From Pontederia crassipes (lineage: Eukaryota > Streptophyta > Magnoliopsida > Commelinales > Pontederiaceae): a stretch of DNA of 64,000 nt. Below the pieces are notes generated by a model. The model was not told where the DNA came from and did no database searches. It saw nothing but the letters and a program-made list of their open reading frames with translations. Positions 44,481-55,838 of this stretch are shown here, one piece after another. Location of the stretch: assembly GCA_030549335.1 (NCBI GenBank), contig CM060195.1, positions 16,361,501-16,425,500 of the forward strand, in the 5' to 3' direction. Positions within the stretch are counted from its first letter, which is position 1. The number at the start of each line of letters is the position of its first letter. The position numbers were made by a program, and so were the translations under genes.

Positions 44481-44647
44481 GATTTGCTATGATTGAATGA
44501 CCACACCTAGTATGATTCGAAGTGTGTATGACCTTAAATAGGGTTAAAACAAGCAACATGTGTGACTAATTGTATGTATTGATGAAAGCAAGTAAAAGAC
44601 GGATTGACTTGAAGGTGACTTGTTGCAATCAAGGAAAGGGGAAATGA

Positions 44648-44800
44648 GTTCCACCCCAAGCGTGGCATTTCTCGGGGAAACGAGTTCCACCCCAAGCGTG
44701 GCGTTTCCATAAGTTTGAGGCAAGTTCCACCCCAAGCGTGGCGTCTCTATTGGGCCTACGCGGAACCAGGAGGCGAGTGAAGCGTGGCGTCTCTATTGGC
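44648..44800 (+). repeat. Minisatellite GAGTTCCACCCCAAGCGTGGC
   Basis: Three clear copies of TTCCACCCCAAGCGTGGC plus a degenerate fourth (GAGTGAAGCGTGGCGTCTC), spaced 45-55 bp. They follow AAAAGACGGATTGA, the phrase that precedes a different tandem repeat (GTCGACCCAAAAGAGGTC) in the LTR at 40350-40600. Confidence 0.8.
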
Positions 44801-45505
44801 CTCCCGCGAACCCAACATGTTGACCTAGCTAGCCATTTTTCCCTTGAGCTTCAACATGGTCTTCCCAATAAGAAAGTATCTAAGTAAAGATGAAAGATGA
44901 AAATATGAAAAGATGAATAATGAATTATTTGGGACATAAAGTAAAGATGTTAAAGAAGTATGATGAAGTATGCACCTATGAGGATGCCATGTAAATGTCC
45001 ACTTGTCACATCATATCATGTCATGATGAAAGATGCTAAAGTACAGTAAGATAAGATTATGGTATGCATTAGCATGATGATAAGTGATGATAAGCACGAC
45101 TTAAAGATTATGATGTTACTTGTTATCTTATATTGCCATGATGATATGATCACATGCCATGTAGTACGCATAAGTAGCTCATAACATGCATATGATTTAT
45201 GTTCCAAGATAATGATATGCATATGCCATAACATGTAGAGATTATATTCTAAGGTCATAGCATGCATGGGCCTCAACATACTCTAACGGGAGAAATCCCC
45301 TGCACCCCATGGATCCGTGCAGGTATGGACGAGGCTTAGGTTCGATGGTGAGGGCCTCTTGACGAAGACATTGCACATGACGAGTCGGGCTATGGCCCAA
45401 GTTATCTTTCTTATGTTACGTCATATGTTGAACTCTTGTAAGAGTTTGTTATGTATGGCTTATGGGCCTTATGGAGTCATGTAATTTACTTGAACTCTTG
45501 TAAGA

Positions 45506-46314
45506 TCTTTAAGAATTTTATTAATTTCTTAAAGATCTAGTCATCAACTTCTCTTCTTTCTTTTTTCTACTCCACCAAAAAAAGCTTAAGACTAGGAGAT
45601 ATAAAAGCTCTATTATTCATGGTGGCTATATTTTAAAATTAACAAAGAGAAAAATCAAGATTTCTAGGAAAAGAACAAGAAGATCTAGAGGCTTATAAAT
45701 GATGAAGAACGATATAAGATGTTTAGAAAAAGAGGTTTTAAATCTAAAATCTAAATATATGTAAAGGAGATCCAAATCTATCTCTTTATATTTTTTTTGG
45801 ATCAAGAACACCTTGTTCTTGATAGAAATTTTGATTGAGGGTTGCATGAATCAGAGTTCTATAATTTATGCTGCATAATCTGTTTAATTCTTGATTGTTT
45901 TGTAATAGCTATTTGGATAGATTTTACTTATTCAAAAATTACAAATAATATATGAATGAAAAGCCCTTGAAGTTTAGTTTCCATAGAAATTTATTTCATA
46001 TGATTTGAACATGTATAAGAATAATTATCATCCAAACATCATACTACTATCATGTTGTCTTGGGTAACAGCAAGAAGAAATTGTAAAAAGTGTCATAAAC
46101 TGGAAATACTGAATTAGGATTTGAAATATATTCACAAGTTAAAGGTTCGTGTTATCTATCTATGAAAATTGGAATCATCTGAAAAGAAAAAGCATAAATA
46201 AAGTTATTAATATTTCAGTGTTTGTTGCCAAAATACTATTCGGAGAATAGATTCTGGTAGTTGTATGAATTTATAGGGAAAAGCCCTAGATTCTGGTAGT
46301 TGTATGAATGGTTG
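45506..46314 (+). mobile_element. LTR fragment, plus orientation, related to 31343-33311
   Basis: It shares TCTCTTTATA-type leader, GCTGCATAATCTG, TGGATAGATTTTACTTATTC, GAAATACTGAATTAGGATTTG and CTGGTAGTTGTATGAAT with the minus-strand LTR at 31.3-33.3 kb. A 24-bp phrase (starting CTAGATTCTGGTAG) is duplicated at its right end. Both ends are cut by neighbouring elements. No coding content beyond short chance frames. Confidence 0.6.
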
Positions 46315-47420
46315 TGACCGAGCGCATGACGTGAACTAATTGTAATTGCGAAGTTACCGATTTTCACACAAGAAATAATTTCAGTCACATTTTAATTTTA
46401 CCCAAGAGTTCACGTAGCTGCAAGTGCACAGGTCGAGTAGACACCCTGAGTATCATAACCTCGTTGATTTAGATCAATTACTTAATCCACTTATATCCCA
46501 AAAAGTCATCGCGAGATTGTAAAAGAACAAATCAGATGAATGAATGAGTATGGATTAAGAATAAATAAAGGAAGATAAGAAAGGATCAAAGTGTGAAGGA
46601 AGAGATTCCCTCGTAATGAACTAGTTGATGCTATGACAATAACCGTATCTGATTTACTGGTTTTATGATCCCCCTCTATCCTATCGATGTATCTAAAAAT
46701 CAAGAATAGAAGGGCTACTAACCATTGAATCAAGATTGCTGATTAATAAGACACTCATCCTTAATCAGAAAGAATTCAATCTCTCGATCTTCTGTAATTA
46801 GTTCTTTTAATCTCAATCAAATGATCAGAATGCAGATTTGTACCTCATACGACTGTAAGGATTTTCATCTCATAACAGTCAGTATAGCGGATCTCTCGAT
46901 CCTTTAATAAATAATAAACCAGCAATTTACTAAAAACACAGCGAGTAATGTAACCAAATTCCCCTCTCGGGTGAAATTAGTTTAAACAGAAACAATCGAT
47001 CTCTCGATCCAATTGAAATCAGCTATAAATCCTAACAGCTATGCGTCATACAAATAAGAAACGAGGAGTCAAATCGATAGTATCAGAAAATCAGAATAAT
47101 AGTTAGCATCAACAAAGTTTCATCACAAGAGAATCAAAAAGTCTCCTTTAGTTCATCATCTTCTTTCCAAAAACTACGTCTTCTTCTTCCACTCCACTCT
47201 TCTTTCTTTGCCTCCGATTGTACCCCCCTTTTTCAGGCTTCCTTCTCCCCTTTTTGTTTCCTTCCCTGCTCAAAATTCAAATTTCGAAAAGTTGTTAGTC
47301 CCTCTTTTACTCATTCAACTTCTCTACTAGAAAATGATAAAAAAACATTTAAATATACTTAATTTTTACATAAAACTCGTGGAAGTTGTAATGATTATAA
47401 GTACAATAAAGAGGTGATCA
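46315..47420 (-). repeat. 3' LTR of the old Athila-like element
   Basis: On the minus strand it begins TGATCACCTCTTTATTG after the polypurine tract. The far end is uncertain (about 46315). It carries GCTGCAAGTGCACAGGTCGAG near its end, homologous to GCTGCAAGTGCACTGG at 5220 and GCTAGCAAGTGCACTAGTCG at 53090. The phrase (CGAT)CTCTCGATC recurs at about 46790, 46890 and 46990. No gene. Confidence 0.7.
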
Positions 47421-48333
47421 AATTCCACCAAGCTTAGCTTTTTGCTTGTCCTCAAGCAATGTTCAAGACAGGGGTTTCATTTTGCTTTCCCGCCAAACTT
47501 TAATATATCAACCTGATATTCTTTGCTTAAGTGCCTTCTCGGTTCCTTCATTCCTGACTTAGATGAGGATATTAACAATAAAACATTTTTAACTTCCTCT
47601 TTTTAGCTCAAACTAAAGAATTCAAATAAGAAAGGCAGATAAGAAAAATGTTAATACTAATTCCACTAGTGCAGTATAGGCTTCATTTTGGATTCTCATT
47701 TCTTTTCAATGATCCATTACTCATGTGATTATCAATAATGCCTCAAGTGAATTCATGTAGCAGGATTTCGATCGGCACAGCCCAGGGCAATTGCTCTTGG
47801 GGTACCAGGCATGAACCCCTATGGATCTACTCACCCAAATTCACCTTGGCTCAGGAATGCACCCTTTTTCTACATTCTTAAGCTCTCTTGGCCCTCTTTT
47901 CTTTTGTTTTTAACTTTTTATTTTGCTTTTTGCCTTCTTTCATATGTTTCATACTGCACTGGTGAAAATTAATATTAACAGTCTTATTAGCAATCATTTG
48001 AAATCAGAGGCAAGCTTAAATAAGATTGGTCGTCAAGTTCTTAATATATCAAATTAGTCACTTTCCATCAACCTTTACCCTTTCACTTTTAGCATTGAAT
48101 TCGGTTGCAAGATATGTTAAAATATTAGGGACTTGCAAGATGTTCTTGAACAAAGTCTCAGGAGTTTGCAACAGTGGCTATAGCTACAAGATGAACCTTA
48201 AATCTCTTATTGTATCCGTATGAAGTTAACAAGGTGCAATACCAATCTATAATGGGAAAAAATTAATGTAAAATTTGAAAAATGGGAGTTAAAATAGAGA
48301 GCAGTAAAGATTAGAAATGTACCATGTTGTCCT
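47421..48333 (-). other. 3' untranslated region with terminal polypurine tract
   Basis: The tract AAGCTTGGTGGAATT (47421-47435, minus strand) lies directly before the LTR and carries one T in the purine run. Upstream is TTGAGGACAAGCAAAAAGC, as in the other two Athila-like elements. The remaining ~0.9 kb is AT-rich without a convincing reading frame. Confidence 0.7.
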
Positions 48334-48346
48334 CTCCCCTAAGCTT
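48334..48346 (-). other. Second, internal polypurine-like block
   Basis: Minus strand AAGCTTAGGGGAG, preceded by CACTGAGGTCAGAG, about 0.9 kb upstream of the terminal tract and just downstream of the env-position stop codon. It is a diverged counterpart of the blocks at 9460 and 55839. Confidence 0.6.
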
Positions 48347-48377
48347 AGAATCGACTCTGACCTCAGTGTCGATCATG

Positions 48378-49748
48378 CTAGGAAGAGGGACCCAGAATTG
48401 GTTGGAGCTCAAGGATGCGATCAGTGACTTGTTGAATGCCACTAAGGGTTGTGAGGACAGAATTTTGAACTTCTTCCACACCATGTACTCGTTGTTGGTG
48501 CACCAGGTTCTGTTGCTCCAGCCTATGCAGTTGGTCTTTAAGAGCTTGGATGTCCCGGTGATTGCGGGTTGTGGAGTCTGCAAGTTGTGTCACTTGGTGC
48601 AGAATGAGGTCCAATTTTTTAGAGGTGGTGAGTGGTACAGATGGAGTAACGTCCGGAGCTGATGAGGAAGAAGAAGAAACAATTTGTCGTCGAGGGGTTC
48701 TGGGGCCAGAGGGAAGTTGGGAGGCGGTTCTGTAGTCTAGAAGTAGTGGGGGTAATGTTGAAATAGGCCTTGCGACCTGGATGAAATCAGTCGTCCACCA
48801 ATTCCAGCCATCCAGAATTGATGTCCGTCTAGGGTTAGGTAGTTGGAGGAGGGCCGATGAATTAGATTGTCGCCAAAATTGTTGGCCGTTTATCATTAGA
48901 AGAACCCCTTCCTTAATCAAAAAGTCCAAGTCGATAAGTGTGGCAGATGTGGAAGTGGTGTTGGCTAAGAACACAGAGTGTTCTTCTAGGGGTGTGATGA
49001 GGTTGCTGCAAAGGATTGGACTAAATTCACGGGTTGGCTCCGTGATTAGACTTTGCAGGAAGAATGAGGCAAGGTTAATCTCTGTGTTAGACAGCAAACA
49101 CCAGAGAATAAGAAGCTCATCAGCAGAAATAAGGTCCCGCTCATGCTCATTGGGGCAGGTTAAGATAGTGTTGGTAAGAATAATATGAAGATATCTAAGA
49201 ATAGGGTTCTTTAGGTGGTGGCCGACTAGGTGTTGCATGTTATCAATTCGTTGGCCAGTAAGTTGATACCAAACTTCATATGTATGGAAAGAAGGTGGAG
49301 GAGTTCGATGGCCAACGTTAGGCAGATTCATTAAACTGGTGAAAGTGTCCACACTCATGGCGAGTTCATGATTACATAACCGAAACTCAATATGATCAAG
49401 AACTCCATCGTCATCGAAACGTGTGGGATACAAAGTCCCTAAGAACTCCATTGATACCTCTTCATAGAGGTTCCAGCGTTTCATGAAGAAAGGGAGGAGA
49501 CAGGATCGATGAAGTAGGGACCTGATATCATCAAATAGTCCGAGAGATTCGAGAGCCGAAAAATCCAGAAATCGTGTCAAAGCAAAATTTTTGACCCATG
49601 TATTAAGAAGACGTTGGGCTTCATTGCTATCTTCTGGTCGTCGCAAGTTGGACGTTGGTTGTAAAAATCCATCTGGACGAAGTCGTCGCCTGATGGACTC
49701 AGATGAACTATTTGCCGAGGAATCGGATGATGTGCGGGTTCGCTTCAT
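48378..49748 (-). CDS. Env-position / Athila ORF1-like protein, 456 aa, uninterrupted
   Basis: From ATG 49748 the frame is open to 48378; it also runs 43 codons further upstream without an ATG. The protein starts basic and Ser-rich (MKRTRTSSDSS, RRRLRPDG). A globular region follows with NTWVKNFALTRFLDF, RWNLYEEVSMEFLGTLYP, IEFRLCNHELAMSVDTFTSLMNLPNVG and ELLILWCLL. The protein ends in a long Gln/Leu-rich coiled-coil-like segment (about the last 70 residues). The layout resembles the plant Athila ORF-1/putative transposon protein family (PF03078-type); this is from memory of the family and not tested. I see no signal peptide or clear membrane segment, so a fusogenic envelope is not supported. 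It stands between pol and the 3' LTR, and its intact frame contrasts with the ruined pol. Confidence 0.7.
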   Translation of the reverse strand: MKRTRTSSDSSANSSSESIRRRLRPDGFLQPTSNLRRPEDSNEAQRLLNTWVKNFALTRFLDFSALESLGLFDDIRSLLHRSCLLPFFMKRWNLYEEVSMEFLGTLYPTRFDDDGVLDHIEFRLCNHELAMSVDTFTSLMNLPNVGHRTPPPSFHTYEVWYQLTGQRIDNMQHLVGHHLKNPILRYLHIILTNTILTCPNEHERDLISADELLILWCLLSNTEINLASFFLQSLITEPTREFSPILCSNLITPLEEHSVFLANTTSTSATLIDLDFLIKEGVLLMINGQQFWRQSNSSALLQLPNPRRTSILDGWNWWTTDFIQVARPISTLPPLLLDYRTASQLPSGPRTPRRQIVSSSSSSAPDVTPSVPLTTSKKLDLILHQVTQLADSTTRNHRDIQALKDQLHRLEQQNLVHQQRVHGVEEVQNSVLTTLSGIQQVTDRILELQPILGPSS

Positions 49749-50207
49749 GTTGCCGGCTGAAAATATCAGTAATTGTAAGGTGGAAGGCAGCTGAGGTTTC
49801 GTAGAGGACAATGGGGAGCTGCTAGGGATTTCGAGAGGTGAGTGAGAGACGATGAATGTTTCGGTGGTGTTAATCAATCGGGTGGAAAACGAAGTGACGT
49901 GGGGGAGTTCATGTGAGACTTGGAAAAGTAGATATTTGGGTAGATATGGTGTTAGATTCTATTGGAATTCTCAACTAAATCTGGAAATGTACTTTCAGGT
50001 GATTTTTCTAACATTCCTGACCTTGCCGATGCTGACGTGGTTGCTGACCATATTTGGTTGAGTTGCCTCCCTATAGCGCCTTTTTTTAAAGTCGTTGGCT
50101 CGACCTTATTTCTTCTAGTGGCTTGTTCGCAAATGTAGCACTTCTTCGAACCTTATGGCGCCTGGGTTGTAATGTTTTAGTCTTTGCCCGTTGACCTTGA
50201 AGATTTT
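49749..50207 (-). other. Spacer between pol and the env-position frame
   Basis: It contains the last codons of pol in broken frames near 50200-50160 and then non-coding sequence. A splice acceptor for a subgenomic env-position message could lie here, but none can be assigned with confidence. Confidence 0.4.
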
Positions 50208-53058
50208 TTAATTACTATTTTTGATATCCATTGCGCCATGGGGGTATATTTTTTCCATGATAAATGGTCCAGACCACCGTGTTCTTAACTTTTCGAGAAA
50301 AAGTCGTAGTTTGGAATTAAATAACAGAACCTGGTCACCCTCTTTAAAATTCCTTCTCGGTATGTGCAAATCATGCCATTTCTTCATTCTTTCTTTATAG
50401 ATGCAGGAGTTCTTATAGGCATCTATTCTTAATTCATCTAGCTCATTGAGCTGCAATAAACATTTTCCAGAAGCTGCTTGGAAATCATAATTCAGTGTTT
50501 TAATTGCCCAAAAAGCCTTGTGTTCTAATTCCATCGGTAGGTGACAATGTATATCGTAGATAAGTCTGAATGGTGTTGTCCTAATTGGTGATTTATAAGC
50601 AGTCCGATATGCCCACAATGCTTCATTGAGTTTTAGGCTCCAATCCTTTCTGGTTATTGAAATGGTTTTCTCTAGAATTAGTTTGATTTCTCTATTTGAG
50701 ACTTCGGCTTGCCCATTGGTTTAAGGGCGGTAAGCGGTAGAAATCCGATGCTTGACCCCATATTTGAGCAACAATTTTTCAAAACTCCGTTCAATAAAAT
50801 GTGAGCCTCCATCATTGATGACTAGTCTCGGTATCCCAAACCTTGGAAATATTATATTTTTAAAAAGTTTAGCAACTGACCTTGAGTCTGCTGAGATTGT
50901 AGGGATGGCTTCAATCCATTTTGAGACATAATCAACAGCTAGGAGTATGAACTTATACCCGCAAGAAGGGGGGAAAGGTCCTATGTAATCCACTCCCCAT
51001 ACATCAAATATTTCTACCTCGAGTATAGGTTGCTGAGGTGCTTCATTTCTTTTGCCTATATTTCCAGTCCTTTGACAAGCATCACAAGATTTAACAACGT
51101 TGATTGCATCCTTGAATAGTGTTGGCCAATAAAAATCTGTTTGAAGAACTTTGGCGGTTGTTTTCTGATCTCCTTCATGACCACCATAAAGAGATGAATG
51201 GCATTCCTATAATATAGCAAATTGTTCTTTGTCTGGTACACACCTCCGATATATTCCATCTGCACATTTTTTGAATAGAAACGGTTCATTCCAAAAGTAA
51301 TATTTGATATCAGAGAAAATTTTCTTCTTTTGTTGGTGGGACAAATCAGGTCGTAGAACTCCTGAAGCTAAGTAATTGGCATAATCAGCGAACCAAGGAA
51401 GTTGTGTGTCTGAATCAAAAACAATTGATCATCTGAAAAATAATCATTAATAGCTATGTGCATTCCAGTGTTAAGATCTTGTTCTGATAGTTGAATTCGA
51501 GAGAGATGATCAGCTAATAAGTTTTTTGTCCCCCTGCAATCTTTGATTTCTAAATCGAATTCTTGTAACAAAAGGATCCATCGGACGAGTCTAGGTTTGG
51601 CATCTTTTTTAGTTATCAAGTATCGGACAGCTTGGTGATCAGTGTACACGATGACTCTGGAGCCAACTAGGTAGGATCTGAATTTATCTATTGCAAAAAC
51701 GGCTGCTAGAAATTCTTTTTCTGTCGTAGTGTAATTGATTTGCGCTTCATCCAAAGTTTTGCTAGCATAATAGATTGCATGTTGCTTTTTATCCTTCCTT
51801 TGTCCCAATACTGCTCCCACAGCTTGATCACTAGCATCACACATAATTTCAAATGGCAGAGACCAATCAGGTGGTTGGATAATTGGGGCTGTTATGAGAG
51901 CTTTTTTCAGAGTGTTAAAAGCCTCTAAACAGTGTTCATCGAATATAAACTCCGCATCTTTGGATAGTAGTTTTGTCAAGGGCCTTGCAATTATAGAAAA
52001 TTTTTTTATGAATCGTCGATAGAATCCGGCATGACCAAGAAAGCTTCTGATTCCCTTGATATTAGTGGGCGGAGGTAACTTTTCAATTACTTATGTCTTA
52101 GCTCTATCGACTTCAATGCCCCGACCTGAGACAATATGCCCCAGAACTACACCCTCTTGTACCATGAAGTGACATTTCTCCCAGTTCAACACGAGATTAG
52201 GTTCGGCGCATCTTTGTAATACCTTTCCTAAATTTTTAAGACAGATTTCAAAGGAAGTGCCATACACTGAAAAATTATCCATAAATTGACATCATACACC
52301 TTTGGAATCTTGCAGGAGCATTACATAATCCAAAAGGCATCCTTCTGTATGCAAAAGTTCCATAAGGACAAGTAAAGGAAGTTTTTTCCTGATCTTCTGG
52401 ATGAATAGGAATTTGATGAAATCCAGAAAATCCGTCCAAGTAACAAAAGTAAGAATGATTTGCTAGTCTTTCTAACATCTAATCAATGAAAGGTAATGGA
52501 AAAATGTTCCTTCCTCGTGAATTTATTAAGTTTCCTAAAGTCAATGCACATCCTCCACCCCGTTACCGTTCGTGTGGAAATAAATTTATCTGACTCTGTC
52601 TTTACTCCAGTGATTCCACCCTTTTTTGGCACGACCTGCACAGGGCTCACCCACTGACTGTCTAATATGGGGTAGATAATTCTTGCATCCAAAATTTAAT
52701 AACTTCTTTTTTCACTACTTCCTTCATTGCTGGATTAAGCCTTCTTTGTCCTTCTATGGAAGGTTTATAATCCTTTTCCATATGGATGTGATGCATGCAT
52801 ATAGCGGGATTAATTCCTTTGAGATCATCCAATGTGTACCCTATGACATGCTTGTAAGCTTTTAACTTATCCAATAGCTGCTGAAGTTGGGTTGTCTTTA
52901 AATCTGCATTGACTATTACTGGATAAGTGAAATCTTCACCTAAAAATTCATACTTGAGATTTGGAGGTAGCTTCTTTAGTTCTGGCTTTGTTGGCTTCTT
53001 TGAACTAGGCTGTTGCACGAACTCTTCTGGTGGAGTGTAAAGATGTTTGCTTCCTCTT
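50208..53058 (-). pseudogene. Athila-like pol (RT, RNase H, integrase), heavily mutated
   Basis: Minus-strand pieces in order. Pre-RT linker and RT start: 53058-52662 (LKKLPPNLKYEFLG, RRLNPAMKEVVKKEV). RT fingers: 52692-52483 ([21 protein letters not shown]). RT palm: 52478-52275 ([30 protein letters not shown]). Catalytic strand on: 52282-52091 ([22 protein letters not shown]). RNase H: 51979-51368 ([27 protein letters not shown]). Zinc-binding region: 51289-51056. Integrase core: 50993-50721 (MDYIGPFPPS, INDGGSHF). Integrase C-terminus: 50618-50208 ([11 protein letters not shown]). Damage: frameshifts near 52680, 51410 and in the zinc region; about 40 bp missing before the catalytic strand; Asp-to-Asn in FMDD; stops at about 52095 and 50721; and a 10.9-kb-plus insertion at 53059. 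Confidence 0.9.
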
Positions 53059-54086
53059 TGATGCGTTTGATTTGTAACAATTAAATTTGCTAGCAAGTGC
53101 ACTAGTCGCTCAAGTAATATAGTAAAAAGGAGTAAGAGTGTCGAACCCACAAGGAATATTATTAATTCAATATCTGAATTTATAAATTAATAAGAGAGGA
53201 AAAAAACATGGATTTTTGGAAAGAGGTTTTATGAAATAAAATAAAGAAAATAAGATAAAGATAAGATAATGGTGTTGAAGTTAGGCCTTAGGATGAAAAT
53301 AGATCAGGATAAATATTTGAACCATAAAAGATAAATTTAATCTTTAAAGATGGATTAGAAATTTTCTCAAGTTATTAATTTACAAGATTAACATCACAGA
53401 GTCCACAAACTGGTAATTCTGCTATTTAATCCGGTAAATCAAACTATCTTAAATTTAATCAAACCTAAAGTCCCACAAACTGGTATTCGTCAGATAAGAT
53501 TAAAATTAAGATGCATTAATATGAAAATCCTAGACTATTAATCACTCCACAAACTGGTTAGATTAACAGACCACATAAACTTGATTCTCCACACACTAGT
53601 TATCAAATTTATGTCAATTATTAATTTCACATAAAATCAGTTAATTTAATTAATGAATTCTGAAATCAAATAATCCACAAACTGGTAAGTACTCAATTCA
53701 GAAATCCAAGTAATTAAATTAAAAGCACTAAGCACAATTAACTAATTGATCAGAAAAGATTAAAACAAATGATATAGGGTCCAAATAGTTTCCCTTCAAT
53801 AATAATCTCCTAAAATGAAATAAATAGAAAATATGGAGTTCATCCTAGAAATTCTGGAGAGATAATAACAAAATAATAATAATTGGAAGAATTACACCCA
53901 AATAGACAAAAGTCGAAGCTTCGGATCACGGGCAGACAGTCGGGCAGCCTCTCGGACTTGATCAGGGTCGCAATTAACTTCCAGTCGTCGCACCTCTCTC
54001 CTTTTGGTCGTAGCCTGCAGAGCTCACAACTCGCCGTGGAAGAAACCTAAACTTCAGAGCACACCTTGAAACGATGGATTCTTCAC

Positions 54087-54096
54087 GTATTTATAG
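54087..54096 (-). promoter_or_regulatory. LTR TATA box
   Basis: Minus strand CTATAAATAC within CACCCTATAAATACGTGAAG, about 630 bp into the LTR. This is a standard plant TATA box and the probable promoter of the young element. The CGGCCGTAA cluster lies immediately upstream of it in element direction (54110-54545). Confidence 0.65.
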
Positions 54097-54109
54097 GGTG
54101 CAGACGGCC

Positions 54110-54545
54110 TTCAATTTGATCTCGGCCGTAACATCGTACGGTTGACTTTAAAATTATAAGATAAACTCGGCCAAAGATGTCTCGGCCGAAACAGAGAATT
54201 AAATCTTGTTACGCCCAAACAATTTTATCTTTACACCTTCATATATCTTGTTACGCCCAAAGATAAACTCGGCCAAAAGAATGATTTCATCGCCATTACC
54301 CCCTCCAAATTTTCGGCCGTAAGGAAGGAACTTATCCTGTTACGCCCTTCGAATCTCGCCCAAAACATCTTTATCTTCATGCCATTACGCCCAAAAGATA
54401 AAATTCCTTTTATCTTTACACCTTCAAATCTCAGCCGTAACAAAGAATTTAAACTTGTTACTCCTTTTGAATCTCGGCCGTAACGACTTGGGTGTAATGC
54501 CAAATCTCGGCCGTAAGGAATAATTTCTTTGAATTTCGGCCGAGA
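54110..54545. repeat. CGGCCGTAA motif cluster in the LTR
   Basis: About a dozen copies of CTCGGCCGTAAC, TTCGGCCGTAAG, CTCGGCCAAA and TTACGCCC-type words at 20-50 bp spacing. They sit just upstream of the TATA box in the direction of transcription. Confidence 0.82.
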
Positions 54546-54731
54546 TTCAAATTTTTCTGCAAAATAATTATCAAAATTTAGTTAATCCATCCACAATTAA
54601 AATATTCAGAGAATTTAATAATTAAAATTGATAACTCCGGAATTATAATTAAAAATGACTAAAAATGATGCATGCCATGATCAAATGATAGAAAATTTAA
54701 TTAAAATATGTTGTATTTTGCATGCATCAAA

Positions 54732-54744
54732 CTCCCCCAAGCTT
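54732..54744 (-). other. Polypurine tract of the young element
   Basis: Minus strand AAGCTTGGGGGAG, then TT and TGATGC, the LTR start. TTGAGGACAAGCAAGAC lies upstream, as in the other two Athila-like elements. Confidence 0.88.
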
Positions 54745-55838
54745 AAAGTCTTGCTTGTCCTCAAGCAAAAATTCAAAGCAAGGCTCAAGAAAGTTCCATC
54801 GTAGCCTCCACATTGTTAACTGACTAATTTTCTCACACAATTCTTCTGCACACCTACTACTCAGTATCTCACCATTTTCCATGCACTTAGCTTCATAGAG
54901 ATTCTGAATGCTACACAAATTTAAACAATCTCAAATTCAGCCTTGTAGAAAAATAAATTGTCTGTCAAATAATAGCATTGATATTGAACACATAAGTACT
55001 AATTGAGCTTAAAACTTTTTCTTTTTCTTTTCATTTTTCAACTTTATTTTCAATCATTTAAAAGTTCTAATCTTCAAGCAGGATTGCACAAGGAAGTCCA
55101 TGTAGCGGGCTTTAGACTGATGACTCCCAGACCAGATGACCTTAGGGCACCAGGTGATAAAGTACCCCTCGAGTTTACTTGCCCGAACAACCAAGGTTCT
55201 GAATGAAGAGTTCGAACTTAGCCATGATTCAGTACTCCTGTGCTTCTCCATATTCCACAAGATGGTCCATGTAGCAGGTTTTCGATCGACGGATCCCAGA
55301 GCAGTTGCCCTTAGGTCGTCAGGCATGAACCCCTACGGATCTAATTACCCGAACACACCTTGGTTCCGGATAACACTTTTGTACCTACACATAACTTTAT
55401 TCATTTCATTTTTTTTTGTTGGGGTTTAACTAACCCTTCTTTTTTTATAAGCTCAAAAAGTACTTGATATGGTCAATAAGAAGGCTACTACTATCAAGAC
55501 TTAAAATAAATAAAAAAGGCATGAATATGATTTTGTCGTCTAGTCATTCATAATTCTACTTAGCATAGGCACACAGTCCATAAGTCTGATACTAAAATAG
55601 CAAGTGATAAGCAAGAAAAGCATTCAAATTTCATCAATTAACGACATGTCTTTGAACTTTTACTAAAAGATAATTAAAACAATAAGACAAGAGTTAGTAA
55701 GATGGTAGCAAAAATAAATGCATGCAATGGTATTTTTTAGAAAATTTTCAAATTTTTCATTTTTTTGGATTTTTTTTACAACTAGATGAAAACATAAGTA
55801 AATAAAAAGAAAGAAACATGCAATGCATGAAATGCAAA

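Larger units (their letters stand above)
42039..45505 (+). mobile_element. Internally deleted Tekay-type Ty3/gypsy chromovirus
   Basis: Left LTR remnant (42039-42530), then only the 3' end of pol (about 42531-43166), a polypurine tract (43205-43217) and a right LTR from 43218. The right LTR lacks its last few hundred bases and stops at about 45505 against another LTR fragment. Gag, protease, RT, RNase H and most of integrase are deleted. Lineage follows from the integrase C-terminus with chromodomain. The two LTR starts agree over nearly 500 bp with roughly 15 differences by eye, so the insertion is relatively recent. Confidence 0.88.
43218..45505 (+). repeat. 3' LTR, truncated at its end
   Basis: It begins TGTAACATCCGAATAAATA. 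In order it contains the hairpin (43507-43532), AAGGTATGTTTGAGGGGATCC (about 43600), a GGTCGACCG-type motif cluster (44010-44480), tandem copies of TTCCACCCCAAGCGTGGC (44650-44790) and GGAGAAATCCCCTGCACC (45288). The final part seen in the sister LTR (up to GGGGACGTTACA) is missing; homology stops near CTCTTGTAAG at about 45505. Confidence 0.85.
46315..53058 (-). mobile_element. Old Athila-like Ty3/gypsy element, 3' part; continues beyond the window
   Basis: In element direction (minus strand): pol remnants (53058-50208), an env-position open frame (49748-48378), a second polypurine-like block (48346-48334), the terminal polypurine tract and a 3' LTR (47420 to about 46315). The 5' half (gag, 5' LTR) must lie beyond 64000, because a younger element (from 53059) is inserted in its pol. 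Numerous stops, frameshifts and a deletion show that it is long dead. Lineage: integrase without chromodomain, Athila-style pol spacing and an additional frame between pol and the 3' LTR. Confidence 0.85.
53059..54729 (-). repeat. 3' LTR, 1671 bp
   Basis: It starts (minus strand) TGATGCATGCAAAATAC and ends AACGCATCA. It contains a TATA box, a cluster of CGGCCGTAA words (54110-54545) and five spaced copies of CCACAAACTGGT (53395-53690, one as CCACACACTAGT). No gene is present. Confidence 0.93.
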
